From Zygnema cylindricum (lineage: Eukaryota > Streptophyta > Zygnematophyceae > Zygnematales > Zygnemataceae), in contig JBBHKE010002087.1 in the NCBI GenBank assembly GCA_037447655.1, positions 11,988 to 75,987 on the forward strand: a stretch of DNA of 64,000 bases, read 5' to 3'. The notes below the pieces were generated by a model. The model made no database searches, had not been told where the DNA came from, and worked only from the letters and a program-made list of their open reading frames with translations. Made by a program: the position numbers and the translations under genes. Below are positions 1-10,547 of the stretch, piece after piece. The stretch's first letter is position 1. Each line of letters opens with the position of its first letter.

Positions 1-181
1 CGAGAACATTAAGAACGCTCGTAAAAAGTAAAAATACCACATTACTCCGAGCATAAATTTGAAGGAACTATTCGGTAAAGGAGGTGGAGGAAGCAGAGTG
101 CGAGGAAATTAAAAAAGGAAAGTACAACTACAGAGCACGACATGAAAAAAGGTGAAGAGACAAGAAAGGGGAAGAGACTTA

Positions 182-910
182 TCAAGGAAGTTTAAATACG
201 AGCCTCATTACACCATAAAAATGAAAAATGCTCGCAAGAATTACAAGAGCGTGAAAAATCTCGTGGTATCCGAAAATACTCGGGGACGGATTCGGCCATT
301 GGATAGCATATATAATACCTCCTACAGTATAGGACAATCCGCCGGCTACAATAAGTTTGCCTCCAAAAGGTCCAATTCCAGTATTTAATTCCGAAACATA
401 TAATACCGAAGTCCAACCCAACATTATATATAACATAGTCGAGAGAGTTTTTGGAGCACTCGGCCAAAATATGGTTTTAATAATTCCCGCGAGAGCTCCG
501 GACCAGACGAGGGTTAGGAGCTTCTGAGCCGATTCGTCTTTTAGTGCGAGTAAACAAATGGGTGTATACGTTCCCGCGATTAAAAGAAAAATAGAAGAAT
601 GGTCCAATCGTCGCATCCAAATTCGAGCATTTACTGACCACGAAATTCGATGATAACATGCACTTGTCGTTAACAAAAGGACAAGAGACGTGACATATAC
701 CGAGCTTCCGATAGCAGATTTTTTGTCCGGACATTGAGAAATCAGTGCAATTCCAAAAATAAAAGCAAAAATTGCGCCGAATTGGTGAGAAACTCCACGA
801 AGAAGGGGTTTCAGCTTCTCAGTTTTAGACATTTTGTGATTCGGATCACTCTCGGTCGTATCCATTTTTCCTGGAAAAAACATGGCTTTTTCTGTAAGAT
901 TTTGCCTCAT
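182..910 (-). CDS. Hemolysin III / PAQR-like membrane protein, copy A
   Basis: Multi-span membrane protein of the HlyIII (YqfA/PAQR, CREST) family, whose members are putative zinc-dependent membrane hydrolases or receptors. Visible family motifs are GVSHQFGA near the start, SACYHR, RRLDHSSIFLLIAGTYTP, WPSAPK, and GYHEIFHALV near the C-terminus. The expected zinc-ligand set (the SxxxH histidine and the terminal HxxxH pair) is complete, unlike in the two related copies at 6566 and 14298. The frame stays open upstream to an ATG at 1102, but that extension is a purine-tract Lys/Glu/Arg run without family similarity, so I place the start at the ATG at 910; an ATG nearer the conserved core is also possible. 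No intron is needed. Family membership is strong; exact start and biochemical activity are inference. Confidence 0.8.
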   Translation of the reverse strand: MRQNLTEKAMFFPGKMDTTESDPNHKMSKTEKLKPLLRGVSHQFGAIFAFIFGIALISQCPDKKSAIGSSVYVTSLVLLLTTSACYHRISWSVNARIWMRRLDHSSIFLLIAGTYTPICLLALKDESAQKLLTLVWSGALAGIIKTIFWPSAPKTLSTMLYIMLGWTSVLYVSELNTGIGPFGGKLIVAGGLSYTVGGIIYAIQWPNPSPSIFGYHEIFHALVILASIFHFYGVMRLVFKLP

Positions 911-1110
911 CTTCAACAAGTCTAAAAAACGTAAAAATATGTGAACAATAAACTCCCTCGTGGAAAAAGACTTATCTCTTTTTTTTTTTTCCTCTTTTTT
1001 TTTCCTTTTTCTTTTCCTATGAAATGAAACATATTTTTCAGTACAAGTGATGCTGGGTGGTCGATTCTCATCCGTACTCGTACTAAGCATGCGAATCGAC
1101 ACTATTCATG

Positions 1111-2462
1111 TACAGAAAAATTCAATAATTCCAAAATGCAAAATACTTTTATATACTTTTATACTCGTATGAAAAATACCAATTCACGAAAATTCATTCA
1201 TAAGACTCCATTGAATTCCATTGATTTCAAGTCATCAGTAAAGAGCGTTTGTACACATACTAATTTACACTATTTCATTTATCGAGCAATTCCTTGATTT
1301 CATTAATAAAGAGTGTTTTTGTTTCAACTAAGAACAGTAATCTGTTGTTTTGAAAAGTTTGTTTCGTGCGTGCGCGACATTTTGTGCGCTTGTGACAGTT
1401 TGTGAGCAATGGAATTAAATGTGGAGGTTCGAATGGATTCATGGATTGAGGGAGCGAACGAACGGATATAATTTAAGTGACGTAAAAGACTCATTGAGTG
1501 GCGTGAACAAGCATTGACAAATGGACAGCGGATCGCGAAGCGATCCGATGTGGAGTAAACGAAATGTTGAAATAGGCACCGCCGGTACGGCGCAGCTGCG
1601 ACGCAGACAGGACAACGCAGCTGCAGTTATTTTGGATAAATACGCACCGCCGGTACGGAGCAGCTGCGATGCAGACAAGTCAACGCAGCTGCGGATAATT
1701 TGATATGATCCGTACGGACAAAGCAACTGTCGCAGCTGCAGATAATATGAATAGTTTAGATTCTGAGTAATGATATTTGTTTAGTGGTTGCTTAGTGGTA
1801 GCTTGGTTTTTGACGTACGAAGATTGTGGAGATGTCGGTGTAAATATTCTGTACAACATAGGTTTGTCTTTTTGCTAATTAGTTTATTAGTGTAGACTTG
1901 TTCGGCCTGACATACCTCGAACTATTCGGGTATACTTACAATAGTTTAGGTAGATGGTAGATACCGTACGGCTGGTATGCCTCCGTACATTCAGTAGTGA
2001 ACTCTCTGAGTATAACTTGTAGGACTTAGAATATTTTTGAGAATCACAGTCAAGTTTATCAAAGCAATGGCAGACTATTTTCTGCATCTTTGACCTGTTG
2101 GTGTGATCACTCTGTTTGGTGTTTTCATGTGAAACTTTGTGAAGTTATTCTATGATATAGAATCTATATCAGTGTGCAGTTTCATTCTATCTGTAAGATT
2201 CTGTGAGAGGTCTAAGTGGTTAGTTTGTGAAGCTATCAGCTGTTTTTGTGAAACACTGGAGCTTATATCTTCTAGATTCCTTGGTGGATTTGGCTGTAAA
2301 TTTGGGAGCTTACAGTGTCTATAGTATACTGCCTTTTGGTGCAGTTTGAGGGGATTATATTTATTTTGGAGTAATCTGTGTTGTCTGAAACACAACTGTT
2401 TGAGGGATAGTCTGTGGTGCTTCCGAGTGTAGTCCATGGCTGAAATAGGCTATGGACAACAT
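1111..2462. other. Non-coding stretch left of the minisatellite
   Basis: No gene is recognisable. The part around 1150-1330 contains diverged copies of the 'aattcat...catt...aagagcgtttgt' unit seen as a tandem array at 2463-3145, which suggests the array was once longer. The CAGCTG-rich direct repeat described separately lies within it. Confidence 0.5.
1577..1748. repeat. 68-bp direct repeat rich in CAGCTGC
   Basis: A unit beginning CACCGCCGGTACGG starts at 1577 and again at 1645 (period 68). A third, partial unit follows at about 1709. Each contains two GCAGCTGC palindromes. The block is more GC-rich than its flanks. No function can be assigned. Confidence 0.75.
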
Positions 2463-3145
2463 AATCCACACTAATTCACGCAAGAGGAATTCATCGCTTT
2501 TATTACCTTCAAGACACTGTAAAAGAGCATTTTTTCTTTGTACTACAAAAAAGAATCCACACTAATTCATGTATGGATGAATTCATTAATTTCAAAAAAC
2601 CATAAAAAAAAGTTTGTACTCCAGAAAAAACCAATCCATACTAATTCATGTATAGAGTAACTCATTCATTTCCATGATTTTAAGATGTCGTAAGAGTGCT
2701 TGTTCTCGTACTAAGAAAACCAATCCACACTAATTCACACAGCGTTTCATCAATTGCATTCATCAACTCCAAGATACCATAAACGAGCATTTGTTATTGT
2801 CCTGAGAATAGCAATCCCCACTACACCGTGTATCGCTATTAGTGTTAACAATGTTTTTGCCTCTTAAAACATCTTTTCTCCGTACACACTTGTCCAATTT
2901 TCAAAAGGAGACCGCCAATCGGAAACTGAGAATCTTAACGTTCAATCGCAACCGTCAGATCCATTATCCGATAAGTGTGTACGCAGAAAATATGTTTTTA
3001 GAGACGAAAAAAACATTAACACTAATAGCAGTTCACCGTGTAATTCATGTGTAGATGAGTCATTGATTTGACTGATTACAAATACAATAAAAAAGTGTTT
3101 ATTCTCTAAAAACACTAATCCACACTAATTCATGTGTGGGACTAT
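2463..3145. repeat. Tandem array of ~80-95 bp units, interrupted by a TA-element
   Basis: Units beginning AATCCACACTAATTCA start near 2463, 2554, 2634, 2722 and 2813, and again after the inserted element at about 3116. Units differ by substitutions and small indels, so this is an old minisatellite. The fifth unit is split by the element at 2822-3042, which lets the pre-insertion sequence be read from its neighbours. Confidence 0.8.
2822..3042. mobile_element. TA-flanked inverted-repeat element, A type
   Basis: About 221 bp with ends TACACCGTGTATCGCTATTA and its near complement. An inner inverted repeat (CTTAAAACATCTTTTCTCCG / GTGTGTACG...AGAAAA) flanks a core containing GACCGCCAATCGGAA. It carries no coding capacity. 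Comparison with neighbouring minisatellite units shows that the sequence sits between a duplicated TA, as expected of Tc1/mariner-type non-autonomous elements. Confidence 0.85.
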
Positions 3146-3961
3146 GTTAACAAACCATCTCCGCACAAATAAAATGTGTTGAAATTCACAAAAAAAAAAA
3201 GGTGTTTTAAATATTTAAAGAGGTCAACACTTTACAAACATTTGAGAGATTCCTTTCCAAGTTATGGACGGTTAACAACTCTTGTTTTTTACATTCTCAT
3301 TTTTCTTTCTTTCTCTCTTTTTATTTCCTTTTTTTCTTATAATCATCATTATTATTATTATTATTATTGTTATGCAACAAACTTTGTTCCATTTTTGGCC
3401 TGATAAAAAAATCTATCATAAAAAATAATAAAAACAAAAACCCCCTTGCACCTCTCTACCTCCCTTTCTCTCTCCCTCTACCCCTCCTTCCCTTCCTCTA
3501 TCCCTCCACCTCCTCTCTCCCCTCATCTCCTCCACATCTTGACGCGGATTCCCTTGATACTGATTTTCTGCCTGATCGATCCGGCGCCCAGCGCTGTTTC
3601 CCTATCGGCGCCTTGCCGAAACCGATCGATCCCTGCAAACCGACACGCTCCTCCCTCTCAGGAAGTTGTACGGATTATTTTAAAGAGGGCGGCGACTTTG
3701 TCGCTATTTTAGGTTTTTCTGTAATTTATAAAATATTATTTTAACTTGATATGACTTCGTACGGAGTTAGAATTTGAGATAGTACCATGGATGGGAAGTT
3801 GAGAGTTCGAGATGCGAAAATTTAGTGCGAAGTCTCACACCCGTACCGCATCAAAGAATATTCGCACGGTATCATTTGAAAAACACATCAAAATATGGAC
3901 AATTCAGGTTGCCCATACACAGTCTGGCCGTTCTATGTGAGGCGTAATAACTACAGTAATA
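3146..3961. other. No gene; pyrimidine-rich tract at about 3450-3535
   Basis: The reading frames here arise from simple CT/CCTCC sequence. Nothing beyond low complexity is supported. Confidence 0.5.
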
Positions 3962-4344
3962 ACCATAGTTCAAAAGTAGGTGAAAGTAGGCCCATACAAT
4001 ATGCCTATTGTATGCAAATCATACAATATGACCTTAAGACCCATATTGTATTGGTCGCCAAATGAAAAAAAATAGTAACAAAGGGTTGAGTTGCATATCG
4101 TTCGATAGAGAATTAAACGTCATGTCAAAATTTTGAAAAACATTCATACAAAAAAATATTTTTCTGTGAGTTTTTAGGTATTTTTTATTTACACCGTCAG
4201 ATTTTTACGATCGGACGGTCGCTGATAAAAGTAGCGATCTAAGAAGATCACATGAAAAGCCCGTAACACAACTTACGATAAAGGCGCCTACAGAAGGCCT
4301 ACAAATAATACCTATAATAGAAACGCCTACTTTTGAACTATGGT
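3962..4344. mobile_element. Inverted-repeat element with ACCATAGTTC ends
   Basis: Begins ACCATAGTTCAAAAGTAGG and ends with its complement (CCTACTTTTGAACTATGGT), 383 bp in all. It is flanked by AATA on both sides, which may be a 4-bp target duplication. It is unrelated to the TACACCG family and has no ORF, so it is a non-autonomous DNA transposon by structure. Confidence 0.7.
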
Positions 4345-4401
4345 AATAACAGCGATTTCACGCTTGGACACAGTTTCAAACACAGTCATCGGTACAGTAC
4401 A

Positions 4402-4621
4402 CACACCGCGAATCGTTATTAGCGTCAAGGTTTTTTTCGCCACTTAAAACGTCTTTTCTCCGTACACACTTGTCAGATTGTGAATCTGACGGTTGCGATT
4501 TAAAGGTTTTATTCTCAGCTTCCGATTGGTGGTCTCAAATTGAAAATCGGACAGGTGTGTACGGAGAAAAGATGCTTTTAAGTGGCGAAAAAACCTTGAC
4601 GCTAATAGCGATTCGCGGTGA
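4402..4621. mobile_element. TA-element, A type
   Basis: Ends CACACCGCGAATCGTTATTA and GCTAATAGCGATTCGCGGTG, with the inner GTACACACTTGTC/GACAGGTGTGTACGG inverted repeat of the A type. The outer base at each end is slightly degenerate. Confidence 0.8.
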
Positions 4622-4823
4622 AGTAGGCGCATCTCGCCATTCGTAGAGATTGGAGAATGGCTTCCACGCCATTTTTGTGAAACGTCGTTTTCCTAACTAC
4701 GCGACTACTATACTTGTTATTTTGACATAGACTGTTCTTCGTTTTGTCATTACCTGAGTAGCGACAAACATGAAATTTTGTTACCGTACGAAATAAAAGT
4801 CTTTGTTTCGTCGTTTTCAGCAG

Positions 4824-5367
4824 TACACCGCCAATCGCTATTAGCGTGTAGGTTTCATTAGCGTATACAAATAATTACCGTGGTGTACGCTATTTAAGAA
4901 TTTGAAATTTTTTGAAAAAATCATACATTCTAATTGTTTGATTATGGTAATTTGGATCTTTGAAAAAAAAAATGTCGGTCGCTAACATGCTTACACTAAT
5001 ATAGGTCTCCAAACAAAATCTGAAAAATCGTACACAAATCGTACATTCACACGGTCGAAACGCGGCTGTCGGACGAATATGTGCGAGCGGGATTTTTTAC
5101 GACCTGGTTTTTTTTCCTTTTTAGAACGCACATTCTCATGCGTCCGCGGTTACTAAAACTAATTTATTGTAATTTTTTACTTAAAAAGGTACATTTATGT
5201 ACGGTCTGACACTGACCGTACACCACTCTATTTAAGAGACAACGTACTGAATATAACCCTAAATAGAATAAAGAAAAAAATAGAATAAACTACGCTATTT
5301 GAGAATAAAACAAAAAAAAAGCGGGACGGGATTAGCGTACACAACGCTAATAGCGATTGGCGGTGTA
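4824..5367. mobile_element. TA-element, B type (544 bp)
   Basis: It has the same outer ends as the A type (TACACCGCCAATCGCTATTA) but an unrelated core. The core includes TGTCGGTCGCTAACATG, a block with CGGTCGAAACGCGGC, and the tail TTAGCGTACACAACGCTAATAG. Near-identical copies lie at 27618-28601, 28628-29184 and 40929-41471. It has no coding capacity. Confidence 0.85.
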
Positions 5368-5479
5368 GCGACTGCTTGTCATTTAACGTTGTACGCTAAT
5401 ATTTTGACCGTATTAAATAACGCTCAAACTATACGATAAATTTCGTGCACCGTTAGTACAATTCCTATGTACAAAGGTG

Positions 5480-5700
5480 TACACATCGCGAATCGCTATT
5501 AGCGTCAACGTTATTTTCGCAACATAAAACATATTTTCTACGTACACACCTTGTCGGATTTTGGATCTGACGGTTGCGATTGAAAGGTAACATTCTCAGC
5601 TTTCGATTGGCGGTCTCAAATTGAGAATCGGACAAGTGTGTACGGATAAAAGATGTTTTAATTGGCGCAAAAATAAGTAACACTAATAGCGATACACGTA
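5480..5700. mobile_element. TA-element, A type, in the left arm of the inverted duplication
   Basis: A-type ends and inner repeat. The element at 15862-16090 occupies the equivalent place in the right arm, so this copy predates the duplication or was duplicated with it. Confidence 0.8.
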
Positions 5701-5949
5701 CTGCACTGTACCGTACCTTCGAAAAGCTCTAAAATAAAAAGGAGACAATTTATTTTCTCTGTACCGTACGGAACTGTACTATAATCTGTTTCAGCTCGCA
5801 TAGTACAATCCGTACAGTTTCCGCTGAGACATGACGTCAAAACCAGAATTGTACGGCCACATGTAAAGAGGATACGGACAAATTTGCCGTACAATCTGCA
5901 ATAGGGAAGGGCGAGCTTTGGTTTCTTTTCTGGTGAGCATTTTCTTGAC

Positions 5950-6175
5950 TTTGGGGAGGGAGAGGGAGAGGGGGAGGAGGGGGAGGAGGGGGAGGGGCAG
6001 GGAGAGGGCAAAAAGGGGGGGGAAGGAGAGGGGGAGAGACGAAAGGGGAGAGAGAGATGGGAGGAAGAGAGAGAGGGAGAGCAGGAGGGGGAAGGGGTGA
6101 GAAATGTGGGATGGGGAAGCAAAAGAGGGAGGGAGGGGAGGAGGGAGAGGGAGAGGGGATGGGGGGGAAGAGAGT
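5950..6175. repeat. Purine tract (GGGAGA/GGAGGG)
   Basis: Almost uninterrupted G/A on the + strand for over 200 bases. The long serine/proline frames on the minus strand are by-products of this composition. Confidence 0.85.
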
Positions 6176-6565
6176 AGCTCATCTCAGTTTCTGCCCTCAC
6201 TAAATTGTTATCTTAGGGCAAAAATTGGAATAAAAAAAAAACTTCTCTTATCTGTATAAGAGGGTCAAAAAAAAAAAAAAAAAAAAACACAAAACAAATC
6301 AAAAAGTCAAGTTTGTCAATTTCTCAAAAAAAAAATAAAAAAAAATTGCACTCTCCGAAGAATTTTAATTTTAAACCTAGAAGCCCTAAAAAACCCTTAA
6401 ATAAACATAGAAAAAAACCCTAAATTTTCGTTTTTTTTTTTTTTTTTTTTTTTTTTTTTCATCACAGGATGTTTAGACTTTCGACGTATACATGCTGAAA
6501 CCAAAAAAGGTGTTCCTTTTTTCCGGAAAAAGATAAAAACGTCCACACTATATCTGTTTCTCAAA

Positions 6566-7218
6566 ATGTTATCATATGTGAAAAAAAATAAGCCTCTTTT
6601 TCATGGAGTTTCTCACAAATATGCCTCCATTTGTGCTTTTTTTTGCGGAATCGCGTTAATTTTTCGATGTCCCGACAAAATTTCCGCGACCGGAACGTCA
6701 ATTTATGTCGTCTCTCTCGTCTTTTTTTACACGATAAGTTCATATTATCGTCGAATTTCTTCCTCTAAAAACTCTCGAATGTGGATAAGAAGATTGGACC
6801 GATCTTCGTTTTTCCTTTTGATCGCGGGAACTCATACACCCATTTGTTTCCTCGCACTAAAAGAGGAATCGGCACACGATCTCTTAACCCTAATTTGGTT
6901 AGGAGCTCTCGCGGGAACTATTGTCACTTTTCTTTGGCCGAGTGCTCCGAAAACTCTCTCAACTTTGTTATATTTAAGGTTAGGTTGGTCGTCCCTATTA
7001 TATTTTTCGGAATTAAGTTCCGGAATTGGGTCTTTTGGAACCAAAATTATTTTAATAGGATGTCTTTTGTATAGTTTAGGAGCTCTTGTTTACGTTTTTC
7101 AAGGCCCAATCCGTCTCCGAGATTCTTCGGATACCATGAAGTCTACGACGCCTCAGTTATTCTCGCAAATATTTTTCACTTTTACGTTGTAATAACGCTT
7201 GTGATTAGAATTTCTTGA
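6566..7218 (+). pseudogene. Hemolysin III-like copy B, frameshifted
   Basis: Nearly identical to copy C at 14298-14951 through GVSHKYAS, RRLDRSSFFLLIAGTHTP and WPSAPKTLSTLLY. One base is missing near 7101 compared with copy C (TTCAAGGCCC against TTCAATGGCCC). The frame therefore leaves the family sequence before the GYHE motif and stops at 7192. The original stop would lie at 7216-7218. As in copy C, the SxxxH histidine is replaced by arginine. The frameshift is seen directly; loss of function is the expected consequence. Confidence 0.85.
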
Positions 7219-7669
7219 CCGTTTTTTGCCTGTTTTTTCTCCGTTTTTTGCCCGTTTTTCTCCGTTTTTTTTGCCCGTTTTTTTCGCCCGTTTTTTCTTT
7301 GGTTATCCAACTTATCTCTCTTTTTGCCTCCCTTTTCTTTTGGCTTTTCTTGCCTCATCCTATCTCCCTCTTCCTCCCTCTACCTTGCTTCCCTCGTGTT
7401 TATCTCCCACTTATTTATAATTGATGTTTTGTATATAAAAACAACATATATATATTTATGCGGCAGGAGGGCTTACTATGCCGTGAGTTATTATGAGCCC
7501 TCATAAGACTATCTCGGTGCCTTTTTTTTGTCCTATGGCAACAAAATAGTTTTAATAATGGTAATTGTTTTTTTTCTTAATGTTTGTTCTTAAATAGACC
7601 AAAAGTAAGATCCCGAGTTAGTGTTTACAACACTAATATAAACTCCATGCTAATAATTTAGCAATTTAT

Positions 7670-7815
7670 ATTGTAGATCTAACGGTTGCAATTGAAAGGT
7701 AAGATTCTCAGCTTCCGATTGGCGGTCTCAAATTGAAATCCAGACAAGTGTGTACGGAGAAAAGATGTTTTAAGTGGCGAAAAAATCCTTGACGCTAATA
7801 ACGATTCGCGGTGTA
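7670..7815. mobile_element. Truncated TA-element, A type
   Basis: Only the right two-thirds of an A-type element is present, ending in GATTCGCGGTGTA. The left end is replaced by sequence shared with the other arm of the duplication. Confidence 0.7.
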
Positions 7816-9581
7816 TGCTCAACGTTGATAATTTTTACAATCTCGCACAGCTTGTTAGAAAAACATTGAAAACTAATATTAAAATTCATCTGCTCTAGTT
7901 TTCCATCTGAAAAAACAGTGATGAAGAAGAGCGTATAAAAGGAAAATAGACATTATTTTTAAACTTTTCTGATGTAGTAATACTTTCTCTCTGTTTGATA
8001 AAGTTCCTTAAAATGAGGAAAGCAAGTAACCGTTGATTATTGTGTTAAGGTAAATAAAAAAATCTATTACCTTAGAGACTGACAAAATGGAAGAACTAAT
8101 TAATGTTGACTATTCTTCCAGAAAAATATATTCTTCCAGAAAAACATATCTTCCAGAATAACATATTCTTAAAGAACAAACTTGTTTTTTTTCCCTGCAG
8201 GAGAAATAATGGACGCCGTCGTTCCTTGGACGCAGTTCCGTTCACAGTTTCCTACAACAGAAGATTCTTTTTCTTTATGTAGCTCTCTGGAGTTTTATAA
8301 TGTTTACTGTAATTTGAATAATTGCGGAAAGTGGCCATTGGTGACTCCTCACTATGAAAGTGACTTAAAAGTTTTTTGTGTTCTCTGTTGGACCACAAAA
8401 CATAGAAATGTGAGAAAATCCATTCCTCCCTCCCTCCCTCCCTTCCTCCCTCCCTCCCTCTCCCTCCCTCTCTTTCTCCCCCTCTCTCTCCCTTTCTCTC
8501 TCTCTCTCCCTCTCTCTCCCTCCCTCTCCCCCTCCCCCTCCCCCTCCTCTTTTAATTAGAAAAGAAAAAAGCATTCAATTATAGGAAAGAGTCTTTGGTT
8601 GAGGAAATAATAAAGGACGTAAAGAAAAAATATTTGTTTGCAAGAAAACAATCGTTAAATTGGAGAAGAAAATTTGATTCAATAAGATTTTCTTTGAATT
8701 CGAGAAGAAAATCTTTGAATGTAGAGATGAAATTTAATAATTTTCTAAATCTTATTTTCGGGCCCTGAATTGCCCTGTTCAACTGCGCATTTGTATGGCA
8801 AAAGGGGATATTATTATTTTTTCAGATTTTTTTATAATCATTGTGATTGAGAAACTAATGTTGATAGCAAACATCTTGATAATAGTTTGTAAACTGCAAT
8901 AGTTTCCTCCCTTCTTGTGTAACTCTCACCCTTTTTTTTATCGAAAAATAACTTGTAATAGACTAAAACATTGCTTATTGTAAACCATGTCAAGCACTTG
9001 CATTTTTGTCGTTATTTGTTGCTTTATCTTTTGTTGTTTTATCTTTCATTGTTTTAGCTTTTAAATCATGTGGTTCTCCTTCTCTCTCTCCCTTTTCCTC
9101 TCCCACTTCCCGTCTCTCCCCGTCTCTCTCTCCCTCTCTTTCTCCCTCTCTTGACTTCTGACACATATCAGCAAGTCTACAATTTAATCTGGAGCATTAG
9201 ATTTTAGATTTTAGATTATAGATTTTTTTGTACACATGGTGATATGTATGATTTCTTTCACTAGAGTCAAGCTGAAAGTTATCGTTCTGAGGCTTCATCG
9301 GCCATAGAAAACTTCAGCCGTTGAAAACCTCGCAGAAGTCAACCCAAACTAACTAATCTGAACAACTAATTTAGTAAAGAGAGGTCTCAGTTAACAGACG
9401 GAAACAAGAATCACAAGATTACGCTCCCTCAAGGTTGCACATTGCCCCCCCCTTCCTCCCTCCCTCTCCCTCCCTCCCTCCCTCCCTCCCTCAAGGATGC
9501 ACATTGTGCATCGCTTTTTAATTGACTCGGAAGATATACGAGCCGATAATTTCCCTAAGAGTTCACCTGTCTTACATACAC
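7816..9581. other. No supported gene; CT/CCCTCC tracts
   Basis: Pyrimidine tracts lie at about 8419-8545, 9075-9150 and 9445-9495. A 125-codon frame at 8182-8559 begins after a splice-acceptor-like CCTGCAG, but it ends inside the CCCTCC tract and has no recognisable domain. Nothing else is identifiable. Confidence 0.45.
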
Positions 9582-9802
9582 TACACCGTGAATCGCTTAT
9601 AGAGTTAATATTTTTTGGCCGCTTAGAACATCTTTCTCTGTGCACACTTGTCGGATTGAAAATCCGACGGTTCCGATTGAAAGGCAAGGTTTTCACCTTC
9701 CGATTGGTGGTCTCCAATCATAAATTGGTCACGTCTGTACGGAAAAAATATGTTTAAAGCGGCTAAAAAAATATTTAACACTAATAAGCGATTCTCGGTG
9801 TA
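9582..9802. mobile_element. TA-element, A type
   Basis: Ends TACACCGTGAATCGCTTATA and GCGATTCTCGGTGTA, with the inner inverted repeat around CCGATTGAAAGGCAAGG. Flanked by TA on both sides. Confidence 0.8.
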
Positions 9803-9858
9803 ATCTGCATGCCTGCCTGAACTGTACTTTGAATGTACCTAACTGTCTGACTGCACCT

Positions 9859-9926
9859 AGGGAGAGGCAGAGGGGGAGGGGGAGGGAAAGGGAGAGGGAG
9901 AGGGAGAGGGAGAGGGAGAGGGAGAG

Positions 9927-9957
<31 letters not shown>

Positions 9958-9974
9958 AGGGAGAGGGAGAGGCA
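9859..9974. repeat. GGGAGA tract with a long pure G run
   Basis: GGGAGA hexamers grade into about 28 consecutive G at roughly 9930-9957. Such runs are unstable and could form G-quadruplexes; length may also be unreliable in assembly. Confidence 0.85.
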
Positions 9975-10034
9975 GTCTTTCCAAAGACTGCTCACTTGTA
10001 CTTTCACTGCAAAAGGAATCTTTCATGTCAGGTA

Positions 10035-10225
10035 AAGAGGTGAGAGATACAGGAGGGAGAGAGGAGGAGAGTGGGATGGAAAGATATATAGAAGGGATGG
10101 AGGGAGGGAGATAAGGGGGGACGAAGAAAGGGAAGGATGGAGAGGGGAAGAGGGTAGAGAGAGAGGAGGACGAGGGGGGGGGGGAGGGAGAGAGAGTGAG
10201 TGAAGGGGGGAAGAGGGTGGGGGGA
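10035..10225. repeat. Purine tract
   Basis: G/A-rich for about 190 bases. Apparent proline/serine-rich frames on the minus strand are artefacts of composition. Confidence 0.8.
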
Positions 10226-10480
10226 AGTTTTTGGATCCCAGTTTTGTACTTCGATGCTTGTTTGTACTTTTAATTCTTTGAAGGAATCGCCTTTTCACAC
10301 TATTAGTGGTTAGTAGTTAAGCTCAAATTTTCTATTATTTCTCTAAATTCTGGTGGTCTTTGTCTACTCCGTCTATCTCTTCTCTGTCTATCTATGTGAG
10401 GAGGGCAAGCTTACTAAAGCTTACATAACAATAAAAGCCATCAAGCGAATCACTAGTGATGTAATTATTTTCGAAGCATA

Positions 10481-10547
10481 ATGCAGGAGGAGGCAGCGAC
10501 AGATGTCGTTATTCCCATCAGTGTTTCGTCTTCGCTTTCTCCTAATA
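10481..10547 (+). other. Possible orphan first exon
   Basis: An ATG opens a short frame (MQEEAATDVVIPIS...) that ends at a donor-like AATAG|GTAACT. Codon use is less AT-biased than its surroundings. No downstream exon could be joined and no family is recognised, so this is only a candidate. Confidence 0.15.

Larger units (their letters stand above)
5480..7660. repeat. Left arm of a large inverted duplication
   Basis: Matches the reverse complement of 13923-16090 in order: a TA-element, a GTAC-rich block (5702-5850 against 15725-15862), a leader with long A/T runs (6177-6565 against 14952-15340), a hemolysin III-like sequence, and the tail with GGCAACAAAATAG and 'ctaatataaactcc'. The purine tract at 5950-6175 is replaced by a C/G run plus CGATATATCG sequence in the right arm. 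The spacer is about 6.3 kb. Confidence 0.85.

Noticed and set aside
5658-6200. 180-codon Ser/Pro-rich frame
   Set aside because: Composition artefact of the purine tract at 5950-6175.
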